A stretch of DNA of 64,000 nucleotides from Chlorogloeopsis fritschii (lineage in GTDB: Bacteria; Cyanobacteriota; Cyanobacteriia; Cyanobacteriales; Nostocaceae): NCBI RefSeq assembly GCF_043099315.1, contig NZ_CP170746.1, one strand, 5' to 3'. Numbering within the stretch: position 1 is the first letter of the stretch; the number at the start of each line of letters is the position of its first letter. Made by a program: the position numbers and the translations under genes. Under the pieces are notes generated by a model, which was given only the letters and a program-made list of their open reading frames with translations, had not been told where the DNA came from and did no database searches. This document shows positions 45,560-54,002 of this stretch, piece by piece.

Positions 45560-46090
45560 TTATTCACAAGGCTTCAGCTTCAAAGCCCTCTGTAACTCAA
45601 TGAGTTCATCGCGATGGGCTGTAACAGTGATTTTGCTTGAGAAGCGTGATTCACTCTGGTTTACATCCAGTTGCAGTAACACCTTCTCAAGTTTTTCAGC
45701 TTTTTTCCAGTAGAAAATTCCACATAAAGGCGACAACAAGACTAACCATACAAAGGTAGTACCGAGGCTAGGAAAAAGCAGTGACAAAACCAGTGATAAA
45801 CAAAGAATTCCAGCAGTTGCTAGCAGCGTCAAAAATACAGTTAAAAACCAACTAGGACGAACCGTACCTTCAAAAATCACTTGGTTTTTTTCTGGATCTA
45901 CCGCTGCCACTCGGTAAGACCGCATTTGAAAATACTCCCTTAATTGAGGCATTAAAGTAGCTTCATCTTGTTCAGATACCAGTTGCACTACTTCTGTACG
46001 GTCTTTGGCAGAGGCACGGATAAAGAAAAATAGCCCGACCGATAACAACAAAGTTAGCAGCAACGTGGATGGCAGAATAGCAGTATCCAT
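45560..46090 (-). CDS. CCB1-like cofactor assembly factor of complex C (DUF3529)
   Basis: A 176-residue membrane protein matching the cyanobacterial/plastid CCB1 family, needed for covalent attachment of heme ci to cytochrome b6 on the stromal side. Seen: an N-terminal helix (LPSTLLLTLLLSVGLFFFIRASAKDRTE), the soluble segment YFQMRSYRVAAVDPEKNQVIFEG, the WFLTVFLTLLATAGILCLSL helix, a further helix and the C-terminal ITVTAHRDELIELQRAL. ATG start at 46090. A PadR-type regulator gene lies 70 bases upstream on the same strand. Confidence 0.85.
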   Translation of the reverse strand: MDTAILPSTLLLTLLLSVGLFFFIRASAKDRTEVVQLVSEQDEATLMPQLREYFQMRSYRVAAVDPEKNQVIFEGTVRPSWFLTVFLTLLATAGILCLSLVLSLLFPSLGTTFVWLVLLSPLCGIFYWKKAEKLEKVLLQLDVNQSESRFSSKITVTAHRDELIELQRALKLKPCE

Positions 46091-46160
46091 ATCTAAATTG
46101 TTACTGTTTTAGTGGAGGGGACTTATTCATTATCAATTATCAATTAACTTGTCCTCCTAC

Positions 46161-46496
46161 TTAACTTATATACTGTTGCCATAGACGAGCTAAATCCTGT
46201 GCTTGTGACATCCATTCTGAGGAAACTTGGTACATTCGCCGGGGACGTCCCCTTCCTTCAAGTTTTTTCCAGTACCCTGTGATTGCCCTATGATCTTCGA
46301 GAAACTTAATCGCACTATAAAGTACGGTATCTGAAAGCCGATAGTTAGGGTATTCAGCTTCCAATCGTTGGATTAACTCGGTTCCGTAAGACTCCCCTTG
46401 TAGCACAACGTACAAGATATAACAAACTGCTAGTTCCTGACAAAGGTAAGTTGGCGGAGGATTTTCAAAGAATTTATATATATCCTCAAGTTTCAT
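46161..46496 (-). CDS. PadR-family transcriptional regulator
   Basis: A 111-residue winged-helix regulator from ATG 46496 (MKLEDIYKFFENPPPTYL). The helix-turn-helix region is YGTELIQRLEAEYPNYRLSDTVL, and the wing is GYWKKLEGRGRPRRMYQVS. The effector is unknown. It precedes the CCB1-like gene with 70 bases between, so it could share the transcript. An earlier start at 46544 is possible but not conserved. Confidence 0.88.
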   Translation of the reverse strand: MKLEDIYKFFENPPPTYLCQELAVCYILYVVLQGESYGTELIQRLEAEYPNYRLSDTVLYSAIKFLEDHRAITGYWKKLEGRGRPRRMYQVSSEWMSQAQDLARLWQQYIS

Positions 46497-47072
46497 GGTA
46501 AGTGATGAATGACTAAAAAAATACCTGGAGGTTAGGCTTAACATCCCGATAGGGGGTATATAGTGCTACCCTCTGGTTTGGTTAAGTATATAACTTAGGC
46601 TAGATTTGCAAAGCGCAAACTGCGAAACATTACCCACACTATTTAGTTGTGGGAGGGCGCTAGACAGCGCCATGATGAATGCGCCAGCTATGGAGGTGCA
46701 AAAATTTGCACTCCTATCCTAAGCTTGAGGCAGTGTGGTGAGGAGCAAATAGACAACGGTTAAGCCGTTGTCTTAGTGTTAAGTGATGCCAAGGATGTGA
46801 GAACTGCTTAAGCATAAAGTGTTGCCTTAGCAATAATAAAGGTAGCATGAAAATTTTTCTGTAAAACTTAATAAACACTTTTTTTACAAGGTTTATCCCA
46901 GTGCGAATCATCAATGATTATGCTGATTAAAAATTATTTTTTCTAATGCTTGTACCTCTTGACACACATACATCAGTATGCTCATTTGCATTTTTATACT
47001 TGAAATACTCCAGATGATGTGAAGACATATGATAGTAAACTTATCTAGCACCCAGCACATTAGGTGATCAGT
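46497..47072. other. Intergenic region with a perfect hairpin
   Basis: About 575 bases between divergent genes. A perfect 9-bp stem AGACAACGG/CCGTTGTCT with a five-base loop lies at 46751-46773, and a GC-rich repeat-like stretch with GGCGCTAGACAGCGCC at about 46656-46671. Neither has a T-run. No gene supported. Confidence 0.5.
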
Positions 47073-47642
47073 ATGTCAGTAGACTCTCAATCATCTTCCT
47101 CTCGACGTCGAGCAATTGCCCAAGCATTTCGCCTCACTGGTTGGATTAGCTTTTGGATTCAGCTAGTGCTAGGTGTCGTTTCTGCCATAATTGTGCTGTT
47201 ATTTGCCGTTTTTAGCCAAAGACCAGGTAGTCCTAGTAATAATCCAGGTAATGGATTGGGCGTGTTTTTGGCGGTTTGTGGGCTAGTTACCTTAGGTGGG
47301 GGTATTTATTTGGCTTTCCGTTATACGCGAATTGGCAGACAACTATTATCTTCAAATCCCAGCAACCACCCAGGCAAATTGGAAACAGTGCAAATCTTGC
47401 GGCTGGGACTGATGGTGAATTTGATAGGAATGTTGTTAACTCTTTTAGGAGCGCAGGCGATCGTCGGAACTCTGGTAGCAAGATCTATATCTCCCCAGGC
47501 GATTACTACCCAATTGTTTGACCCCAATCGAATTATTAGCGGGCTAGATATGTTGGTAGTGCAAGCAAACACCAACACGGTTTCAGCCCACTTTGCTGGT
47601 CTTGTAGGATCTATTTGGCTACTTAATCGCGTCACACGTTAA
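47073..47642 (+). CDS. DUF3611 (Tic21-like) membrane protein
   Basis: A 190-residue protein with four hydrophobic helices (FWIQLVLGVVSAIIVLLFAV; LGVFLAVCGLVTLGGGIYLAF; ILRLGLMVNLIGMLLTLLGA; a C-terminal helix). The family includes the plastid inner-envelope protein Tic21/PIC1 linked to protein import or iron. The N-terminal RRAIAQAFRLTGWISFW and the FDPNRIISGLDMLVVQANTN segment are diagnostic. ATG 47073 is preferred over a GTG at 47064. A weak hairpin follows at 47659-47677. Confidence 0.88.
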   Translation: MSVDSQSSSSRRRAIAQAFRLTGWISFWIQLVLGVVSAIIVLLFAVFSQRPGSPSNNPGNGLGVFLAVCGLVTLGGGIYLAFRYTRIGRQLLSSNPSNHPGKLETVQILRLGLMVNLIGMLLTLLGAQAIVGTLVARSISPQAITTQLFDPNRIISGLDMLVVQANTNTVSAHFAGLVGSIWLLNRVTR

Positions 47643-47854
47643 GTTCTGATATGGCAGAAGTTTAGGCAATCTAAACTAATTTCTGACTCCATTTCTTTAC
47701 TTTTGTTCTGCATTTACCAAAAGCAAAATTGTACTTTTCCGAAACCATGAGTTATAGGTGTGAAGACTAATACAGATTGATTAAACAAGCATCCTACTAA
47801 TGGATGAACATAAAATAGTACAAAATTATTAATAAAAATTGTAGGTCTTCTATT

Positions 47855-48148
47855 ATGAACAATCATAAAACATGGACATTTGGAGTACAGGTTTTCTTTA
47901 GTGCAGTAGTGATTTTACTTTGTGTTGTACAGATTGGCTTTCAACGGGATAAGGATAATCTAGCTTTATATTGGGGTGGTTTATCCAGCGTACTTGCATA
48001 CTGGCTGCCCTCGCCTACAAATTCTAAAGAAGATGAGCAATTGTTGGTAAGTAATCAGTATAGTCTGAATCAAATGAGCAGTAATGGTATGGTTAAACAT
48101 TCGGAAGCCAGCCAAGAAACCGCAGCTATAAAAATGACAAATGAATAA
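47855..48148 (+). CDS. Small membrane hypothetical protein
   Basis: 97 residues: a short N terminus, helix VFFSAVVILLCVVQIGF, a second hydrophobic stretch ALYWGGLSSVLAYWLP, then a hydrophilic tail of 45 residues. This is the layout of small cyanobacterial proteins of unknown role. A clear terminator follows at 48201. Confidence 0.7.
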   Translation: MNNHKTWTFGVQVFFSAVVILLCVVQIGFQRDKDNLALYWGGLSSVLAYWLPSPTNSKEDEQLLVSNQYSLNQMSSNGMVKHSEASQETAAIKMTNE

Positions 48149-48200
48149 CCAATGCTCCTTCTATTCCACAGCCAATCCAAAATAGAAAATAGCAGTGTAG

Positions 48201-48240
48201 TAGCCCTAGCAGTAATGTTAGGGCTAAATTTTTTATTTTT
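48201..48240 (+). terminator. Rho-independent terminator
   Basis: Stem TAGCCCTA with TAGGGCTA, ten-base loop, then AATTTTTTATTTTT. It ends the 47855-48148 transcript before serS. Confidence 0.88.
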
Positions 48241-48334
48241 AAGAAACTTACTTTTTGCAGTCGGCACCAATCAAAATTAGAATATGCTGATGTGTGGTGA
48301 ATGAAGATAGTAGGCTAACAATTGAGAAAAATCT

Positions 48335-49615
48335 GTGCTGGATATTAAGCAAATACGGGAGAATCCACAACTTGTTCAGGAGAGGTTGAATACTCGTGGT
48401 GGCAACTACGATATTCAGCCAATAGTAGAGTTGAATCAGCAACAACGCGAATTAGAAGTAAAGCGAAGTCAACTCCAAGCACGCAGTAACGAAATTGGTA
48501 AACTGGTTGGGCAAAAGATTAAATCGGGCACCAATCCTCAAGATCCAGAAATTAAAGCTTTGCGGGAAGAAGGCAACTCGATTAAAGCTACATTAAGTGA
48601 ACTCGAACCCCAAGAGAAGGAATTAATAGTACAAATCCAAGAACTCGTACTGGCACTTCCGAATCTGCCTAGCGACTCTACACCTATTGGCAAGAGTGAG
48701 GAAGATAATGTCGAGGTGCGGCGATGGGGTGATGAATACATTCCACAAAATCCGAATATCCTTCCCCATTGGGAAATCGGCGAAAAGTTAGGAATTCTTA
48801 ACGTCGAACGAGCTGTTAAAGTTGCTCAAAGTCGCTTTGTGACATTAATTGGTGCTGGTGCCGCGCTGGAGAGAGCATTAATTCAGTTTATGCTCGATCG
48901 CCAAATCGCAGCTGGTTATGTGGAAGTTATTCCTCCATTTTTAGTTAATAGCGCATCTCTCACAGCGACTGGACAATTACCCAAGTTTGCAGAAGAAAGT
49001 TTCAAATGCGCTGAAGATGATTTGTGGCTCACTCCAACAGCGGAAGTACCTGTCACCAACCTTTATCGTGGTGAAATTCTGGCTGCTGAAGACTTGCCTA
49101 TCTACCACTGTGCTTACACTCCTTGTTTTCGTCGTGAAGCTGGGAGTTATGGAAGAGATATGCGGGGGTTAATTCGCCTGCATCAATTTAACAAAGTGGA
49201 ATTGGTAAAATTTGTCCATCCCAGCATTTCCTTTGATGAACTGGAAAAATTAGTGGGCAACGCAGAAGCAATTTTACAGGCACTAAAGTTACCTTACCGA
49301 GTCATCGAGTTATGCACTGGTGATTTAGGATTTTCTGCCACGAAAACATATGATTTAGAAGTTTGGCTGCCTTCTTCTGGCAAGTACCGGGAAATTTCCA
49401 GTTGTTCCAATTTTGTGGATTTCCAAGCGCGACGAGCTGAAATTCGTTTTAAGGAAGCGGGCAAGAAAGGAACGCAGTTAGTGCATACACTCAACGGTTC
49501 TGGTTTGGCTGTAGGGCGAACAATGGCGGCTATTTTGGAAAATTATCAGCAACCGGATGGCACGGTGCAGATACCAGAGGCTTTACAACCTTATCTTGGA
49601 CGTGAGGTGTTGTAA
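48335..49615 (+). CDS. serS: Seryl-tRNA synthetase
   Basis: Charges tRNA-Ser (and the tRNA for selenocysteine in other bacteria). The 426-residue class II enzyme begins with the coiled-coil tRNA-binding arm (LDIKQIRENPQLVQERL, then QQQRELEVKRSQLQARS); motif 2 is CFRREAGSYGRDMRGLIRLHQF with FNKVELVKF; motif 3 is NGSGLAVGRTMAAILENYQ; serine-binding TAEVPVTNLYRGEIL is visible. Start codon GTG 48335. Length normal. Followed by a repeat-rich gap. Confidence 0.98.
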   Translation: MLDIKQIRENPQLVQERLNTRGGNYDIQPIVELNQQQRELEVKRSQLQARSNEIGKLVGQKIKSGTNPQDPEIKALREEGNSIKATLSELEPQEKELIVQIQELVLALPNLPSDSTPIGKSEEDNVEVRRWGDEYIPQNPNILPHWEIGEKLGILNVERAVKVAQSRFVTLIGAGAALERALIQFMLDRQIAAGYVEVIPPFLVNSASLTATGQLPKFAEESFKCAEDDLWLTPTAEVPVTNLYRGEILAAEDLPIYHCAYTPCFRREAGSYGRDMRGLIRLHQFNKVELVKFVHPSISFDELEKLVGNAEAILQALKLPYRVIELCTGDLGFSATKTYDLEVWLPSSGKYREISSCSNFVDFQARRAEIRFKEAGKKGTQLVHTLNGSGLAVGRTMAAILENYQQPDGTVQIPEALQPYLGREVL

Positions 49616-49665
49616 ATTTGGGGCAATTATTCGCTCTCAATGAGTATGTAAACTCATTGAGCAAG

Positions 49666-49791
49666 TTCTAATCCTCGTTGACGAAGATAAAACACTCGTT
49701 CATCAGGTTCTAATCCTCGTTCGCGAGAATAAAACACTCGTTCATCAGGTTCTAATCCTCGTTCGCGAGGATGAAAGACTCGTATATTAGT
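49666..49791. repeat. 42-bp tandem repeat, three units
   Basis: TTCTAATCCTCGTT begins at 49666, 49708 and 49750, exactly 42 bases apart. Each unit has two halves, TCCTCGTTCGCGAGAATA and CACTCGTTCATCAGG. The half structure and words (CTCGTT, GCGAGGAT) resemble the block at 1414-1765. The remainder of the 650-base gap after serS holds a palindromic repeat at 49931 and no convincing gene. Confidence 0.85.
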
Positions 49792-49930
49792 TTTTTATTC
49801 TTGTCTTTCAATAGTGAAAAATGCCTCACCAACCTCGCTACCTCAATGACTCGTTCCTTGCTTCTAGCAAGGAATGCCGTTTTAGAGGCTCCGCCTCCCG
49901 TACTCACTATAGGTAGAACCTCTAGAATTG

Positions 49931-49956
49931 CGTTCCCAGGCTCCAGCCTGGGAACG
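49931..49956. repeat. Small palindromic repeat (CGTTnCCAGG family), copy 2
   Basis: Perfect 12-bp arms CGTTCCCAGGCT and AGCCTGGGAACG with a CC loop. Upstream, AGAGGCTCCGCCTC (49885-49898) is a second small palindrome that often accompanies it in related genomes. Same family as 1287-1315. Confidence 0.85.
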
Positions 49957-50265
49957 AGAAAAGTCGGGATCTATAACCTCTCACTATTTGCTTTGCATCG
50001 CACACTACTAGAAGCAAATTTGGAGATAAGTGCGATCGCCTTTGCATCTGTGCACGAAGTTGATAGAAAAATTACCCACTGTCTTTGCCTAGAGTCAGGC
50101 AAAATATAAAAATTCACCTATTCACAGGGATTCGTTCATTTACCACTCAGCCTCAGGAATTAGCAAAAAAGTCAGAAAATATGCTCTGTTGCAGACCAAT
50201 GGTAAGCTGGTACTCATTCTAAAATAGAGAAAAGTATAGTTAAATTAGTTCACAAATATTTATCT

Positions 50266-51351
50266 ATGTCAGTTTTCGCGGCGATCGCAGTTTTAGCTGT
50301 TCTTATCCTGGTACACGAACTGGGACATTTCATTGCAGCAAGATCTCAAGGTATTCACGTTAACCGCTTTTCTCTGGGCTTTGGCCCGATTCTTTGGAAG
50401 TACCAAGGGACAGAAACTGAATATGCTGTGCGGGCGTTTCCTTTAGGAGGTTTTGTTGGCTTTCCTGACGACGATCCGGATAGTGATATTCCACCCAATG
50501 ATCCGAACTTGCTGCGTAACCGTCCTATTTTAGATCGGGCGATCGTCATCAGCGCTGGAGTGATAGCAAATTTAATCTTTGCTTACTTTTTGTTAGTTGC
50601 ACAGGTGAACTTAGTTGGTATTTCCCAAGCAAGTCAACCGGGAGTTTATATCCAACAATTAGCACCAGAAGTAAGTACAGTTGCATCCGATGCTGGAATT
50701 AAACCAGGAGATGTGATTGTAGCAGCCAATAACAAAAAATTTGGTACATCACTGCAAGAAATAGAAGCTTTAAGGGAAATAATAAAAACTAATGCAGGCG
50801 AGCCAATTCAACTAGAAATTGCCCGTGATAACCAAAAGCTGTCTTTGACTGTTACTCCTGAAGCTAAACCAAATGGAGGTAGTATAGGCGTTGGACTAGC
50901 CCCTAACGGTAAAGTTGTACGCCGTCGGGTTAATAATCCCGTGGAAGCTTTAAACCTTGGCGCTAAAGAATTTCAGCGTATTATTTTCATGACATTTCAA
51001 GGTTTTAAGCAATTAGTTACAAACTTTGGTGAAACAGCCAGTCAAGTAGCTGGGCCAGTTAAAATTGTTGAGATTGGTGCGAGCATCGCCCAAAATGATA
51101 CGGGTAGTTTGTTCTACTTTGCTGCTTTGATTAGTATTAACTTAGCTATCATCAACATCTTGCCTTTACCAGCATTGGATGGAGGACAACTCGCTTTCCT
51201 GATGATTGAAGGATTGCGCGGTAAACCTTTGCCCACTCGCGTTCAAGAAGGTGTAATGCAAACCGGTTTAATGCTACTTTTAGGACTGGGTATTTTTCTC
51301 ATTGTTAAAGAAACTTCTCAGTTGGAGTGGGTGCAAAAACTATTCCAATAG
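50266..51351 (+). CDS. rseP: Site-2 protease family zinc metalloprotease (RseP/MlaB-type, M50)
   Basis: An intramembrane protease that cleaves anti-sigma factors or other membrane proteins. The zinc motif LVHELGHFIAA is in the first helix; a PDZ domain spans about 120-200 (GVYIQQLAPEVSTVASDAG, IKPGDVIVAANNK); the second metal-ligand motif NILPLPALDGGQLAF is near the C terminus, followed by the last helix. Length 361 is usual. ATG start. A terminator-like hairpin is at 51397, and nth lies downstream. Confidence 0.94.
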   Translation: MSVFAAIAVLAVLILVHELGHFIAARSQGIHVNRFSLGFGPILWKYQGTETEYAVRAFPLGGFVGFPDDDPDSDIPPNDPNLLRNRPILDRAIVISAGVIANLIFAYFLLVAQVNLVGISQASQPGVYIQQLAPEVSTVASDAGIKPGDVIVAANNKKFGTSLQEIEALREIIKTNAGEPIQLEIARDNQKLSLTVTPEAKPNGGSIGVGLAPNGKVVRRRVNNPVEALNLGAKEFQRIIFMTFQGFKQLVTNFGETASQVAGPVKIVEIGASIAQNDTGSLFYFAALISINLAIINILPLPALDGGQLAFLMIEGLRGKPLPTRVQEGVMQTGLMLLLGLGIFLIVKETSQLEWVQKLFQ

Positions 51352-51396
51352 TCTTCTAGTACAATCAAGCTTAGGTTAAAAGCATTAGTTGTGTAG

Positions 51397-51425
51397 TTAG
51401 CCCACGTAGGTGGGCTAAGTTTATT
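51397..51425 (+). terminator. Hairpin terminator after the site-2 protease gene
   Basis: Perfect 9-bp stem TTAGCCCAC/GTGGGCTAA, loop GTAG, then GTTTATTT. It lies 46 bases after the stop. Confidence 0.7.
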
Positions 51426-51450
51426 TAGCAGCAAATTATATTATTCGCTG

Positions 51451-52146
51451 GTGAGGTTTAGCAAAATTACAGTAGTGAATAATACACGTAAAATATCATC
51501 TAAAAAACAACGGGCACTAGAGATCCTCATCCGTTTGAAACGCCTTTACCCAGATGCCACTTGCTCTTTGAACTACTCAACGCCTGTACAATTGTTGATA
51601 GCAACTATTCTTTCTGCTCAGTGTACGGATGAGCGAGTGAATATGGTAACACCAGCATTATTTAGTCGTTTCCCAGATGCACCTAGTTTGGCTAATGCTG
51701 ATGTGGCAGAGATAGAAACCTTAGTGCGTTCCACAGGGTTTTATCGAAATAAAGCAAAGAATATTCAAGCGGCTTGTCGGATGATTGTCACTGACTTTGG
51801 TGGAGAAGTGCCAAAACAGATGGAAGAACTGTTGAAACTTCCGGGTGTGGCACGCAAAACAGCTAATGTAGTTCTTGCCCATGCTTTTGGAATTAATGCT
51901 GGAGTAACAGTTGATACTCACGTCAAGCGCCTCAGTCAACGTTTAGGTTTGACTAAGTATGCAGATCCTATCCATATTGAACGAGATTTAATGCGTTTAC
52001 TCCCACAACCAGATTGGGAAAATTGGTCAATTCGGTTAATTTATCACGGTCGTGCTATTTGTAAGGCACGCAATCCTGCTTGTGAAGCGTGTGAGTTGGC
52101 GGATATTTGCCCTTCTGCGACTCTTCCTCAGATTGTCATGTCTTAG
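51451..52146 (+). CDS. nth: Endonuclease III
   Basis: Base-excision repair glycosylase/AP lyase for oxidised pyrimidines. Visible: LIATILSAQCTDERVN, the helix-hairpin-helix LPGVARKTANVVLAHAF with the catalytic Lys, the catalytic Asp in VDTHVKRLSQRLGL, and the [4Fe-4S] ligands CKARNPACEACELADIC. Starts with GTG at 51451; a second GTG at 51475 (VNNTRKIS) is possible. 231 residues, normal for cyanobacteria. Confidence 0.97.
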   Translation: MRFSKITVVNNTRKISSKKQRALEILIRLKRLYPDATCSLNYSTPVQLLIATILSAQCTDERVNMVTPALFSRFPDAPSLANADVAEIETLVRSTGFYRNKAKNIQAACRMIVTDFGGEVPKQMEELLKLPGVARKTANVVLAHAFGINAGVTVDTHVKRLSQRLGLTKYADPIHIERDLMRLLPQPDWENWSIRLIYHGRAICKARNPACEACELADICPSATLPQIVMS

Positions 52147-52166
52147 ATAGTTAGCAGTAACCGTAA

Positions 52167-52225
52167 GGTGGGTACTGTCCACAACGTAAAAATAAGGATT
52201 TAAGGAAAGTTAGGCAGTGCCCACC
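52167..52225. repeat. 59-bp dispersed element with inverted ends, copy 2
   Basis: GGTGGGTACTG at the left and CAGTGCCCACC at the right, same length as copy 1 at 34462, and about 85 percent alike by eye, including AAAAATAAGG and AGGAAAGTTA in the centre. It starts 20 bases past the nth stop. The rest of the gap to rpsN (52226-52463) holds GC-rich small-repeat sequence (GGAGGCAGCGCACCC) and no gene. Confidence 0.85.
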
Positions 52226-52463
52226 CTACAAAAATTGCTGTACGGGAGGCAGCGCACCCTTGCGGAGTCAGTGCGCCCTTGGGGGTTCCCCCCGTTGTAG
52301 CACCTGGCGTCGGGTTAAGAGCGTTGTAGCGACTGCCGTGCGAGTTTAAAAGATAAATTATCAGTTTGAACGGCAAGATTATCAACAAAACCCGCCCCTA
52401 CTAACCACTAACCAATTCGATCCGATAGAATGGAAAATGCTGTCTTAAATCAAATTACAAAGC

Positions 52464-52766
52464 ATGGCCAAAAAGAGCATGATTGAGCGCGAGAAAAAAC
52501 GCGCCAAGATGATAACTAAATATGCGGCAAAAAGAGAAGCTTTGCTGGAAGAATTCCGCAAAACAGAAGATCCAATTGACAAGTTGGAGATTCATCGCCA
52601 AATTCAACAACTACCACGCAACAGTGCACCCAGCCGCCGCCGCAACCGTTGTTGGGTAACCGGTCGTTCCAGAGGTGTTTACCGTGACTTTGGTTTGTCT
52701 CGGAACGTTTTGCGGGAATGGGCACACGAAGGGCTTTTACCCGGAGTTGTTAAATCTAGTTGGTAG
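52464..52766 (+). CDS. rpsN: 30S ribosomal protein S14
   Basis: 100 residues, the long zinc-free form. Seen: MAKKSMIEREKKRAKM, LPRNSAPSRRRNRCWVTGR and FGLSRNVLREWAHEGLLPG, ending KSSW. It is outside any ribosomal operon, as is usual in cyanobacteria. A heptameric repeat array begins right at its stop. Confidence 0.98.
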   Translation: MAKKSMIEREKKRAKMITKYAAKREALLEEFRKTEDPIDKLEIHRQIQQLPRNSAPSRRRNRCWVTGRSRGVYRDFGLSRNVLREWAHEGLLPGVVKSSW

Positions 52767-52815
52767 TTAATTGTTAATTGCTAATTGTTAATTGCGATTA
52801 ACCATTAGCCATTAA
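52767..52815. repeat. Heptameric repeat array (TTAATTG type)
   Basis: Seven-base steps TTAATTG, TTAATTG, CTAATTG, TTAATTG, then CGATTAA, CCATTAG, CCATTAA. It directly follows the rpsN stop. Confidence 0.75.
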
Positions 52816-52821
52816 CAAAAA

Positions 52822-53151
52822 TTATTGACCGCAACACCGATCAATTCCCAAACTGTCTAAAAGTAGATCGCTGACGGCGTTGGCGATCGCAAATTCTCCA
52901 TAGAAGCTTTTGGAAAAATCAAACGACTGCATCTCTGTGACGATCGCGATTACCAGAGAACCCAGATCGTTTTCTCCTTCCATTCTTTGCCGAACAAAAA
53001 TCTGTGCTGCCCGTTCGGCAATCTTTTGATTGATAATTTCTGGGAGAAACTCTTCATCGAGCCACCTATGCAACCGTTGTCGCAACCATTCGCCCTCAAG
53101 CTCTGGATTTTTTGGTGGTGGTAGGGTAATGGGTGGGATTGGTTCAGTCAT
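52822..53151 (-). CDS. Conserved cyanobacterial hypothetical protein
   Basis: A 109-residue soluble protein, MTEPIPPITLPPPKNPELEGE at the start, then ERAAQIFVRQRMEGENDLGSL and a helical C terminus ending GIDRCCGQ. The N-terminal WLRQRLHRWLDEEFLPE reads as an amphipathic helix. I recall similar cyanobacterial proteins but no function. ATG start. It is convergent with rpsN. Confidence 0.8.
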   Translation of the reverse strand: MTEPIPPITLPPPKNPELEGEWLRQRLHRWLDEEFLPEIINQKIAERAAQIFVRQRMEGENDLGSLVIAIVTEMQSFDFSKSFYGEFAIANAVSDLLLDSLGIDRCCGQ

Positions 53152-53304
53152 GTTTTTTATCTTTTTTCTTTCAATCTTTGATTTTTTAATCCCTGATAGG
53201 GATTAATATAGAACCACTTCCGCCAAAATGCACACTAGTAGCAAATAACAACTGCTAGCATCAAATTGCCCGCATCAGAGGCTTTTTTGATTTGTGGCTT
53301 ATTT

Positions 53305-53880
53305 ATGCAATATGATATTGCCTCTATAGTTCAAGGCTACGCTCAAGGCTATTTTCTCATGGCTGACGAGGATAACGTCTTGGGTTGGTATGGAAGTCGC
53401 GATCGCACTCTCATTCCTTTAGACGAACGATTCCGCTACCCAAAATCACTGCGGCGTGTCCTTAATCAACAGCGGTTTGCAGTGGCTATTAACCGCGACT
53501 TTCAAGCTGTTGTCGAGGGTTGTGCTCAACGAGAGTTAACTTGGATTTCACCAGAGTTGAAACAGATATACTGGGATCTTTACCAAGCAGGTTGGGCGTA
53601 TAGTTTTGAAACTTGGCAGGATGATGAACTGGCTGGGGGAATTTTAGGAATTGCAATTAATGGTATTTTTATTGGAGAATCGATGTTTTACCGCATTCCT
53701 GAAGGTTCCAAGGTAGCAATGGTAAAGCTGGTGGAAAGGTTGCGGGAGAGGAAATTTGTGATGTTTGATGCTCAAATGATGAATCCCCATTTGGAGAGGT
53801 TTGGGGCTTATCGAGTCAATGATGAAGACTATCAAGAGTTACTTGATAAAGCGTTGCAGCAAAGGTGTTCTTTGATTTAA
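53305..53880 (+). CDS. aat: Leucyl/phenylalanyl-tRNA--protein transferase
   Basis: Adds Leu or Phe from tRNA to proteins with N-terminal Arg or Lys, marking them for ClpAP/ClpS degradation. The GNAT-like fold segments are IVQGYAQGYFLMADEDNVLGWY, LDERFRYPKSLRRVLN, FAVAINRDFQAVVEGCA and the conserved GIAINGIFIGESMFYR. ATG 53305 (MQYDIASI) is preferred over an earlier in-frame ATG-like start at 53266. 191 residues. Confidence 0.95.
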   Translation: MQYDIASIVQGYAQGYFLMADEDNVLGWYGSRDRTLIPLDERFRYPKSLRRVLNQQRFAVAINRDFQAVVEGCAQRELTWISPELKQIYWDLYQAGWAYSFETWQDDELAGGILGIAINGIFIGESMFYRIPEGSKVAMVKLVERLRERKFVMFDAQMMNPHLERFGAYRVNDEDYQELLDKALQQRCSLI

Positions 53881-54002
53881 TTAACCACAGAGATGCAGAG
53901 AGCGCAGAGAGAAGAATAATTATAGGTGGTGTTTATTTACTCAATTCGTATATTGGGAAGTGAACATTGCTATTCAACGCCATGATAATGAGTACTGGGG
54001 TT

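Noticed and set aside
49771..50109. 112-residue plus-strand ORF after serS
   Set aside because: It runs through dispersed palindromic repeats and has no ribosome site or recognisable segment.
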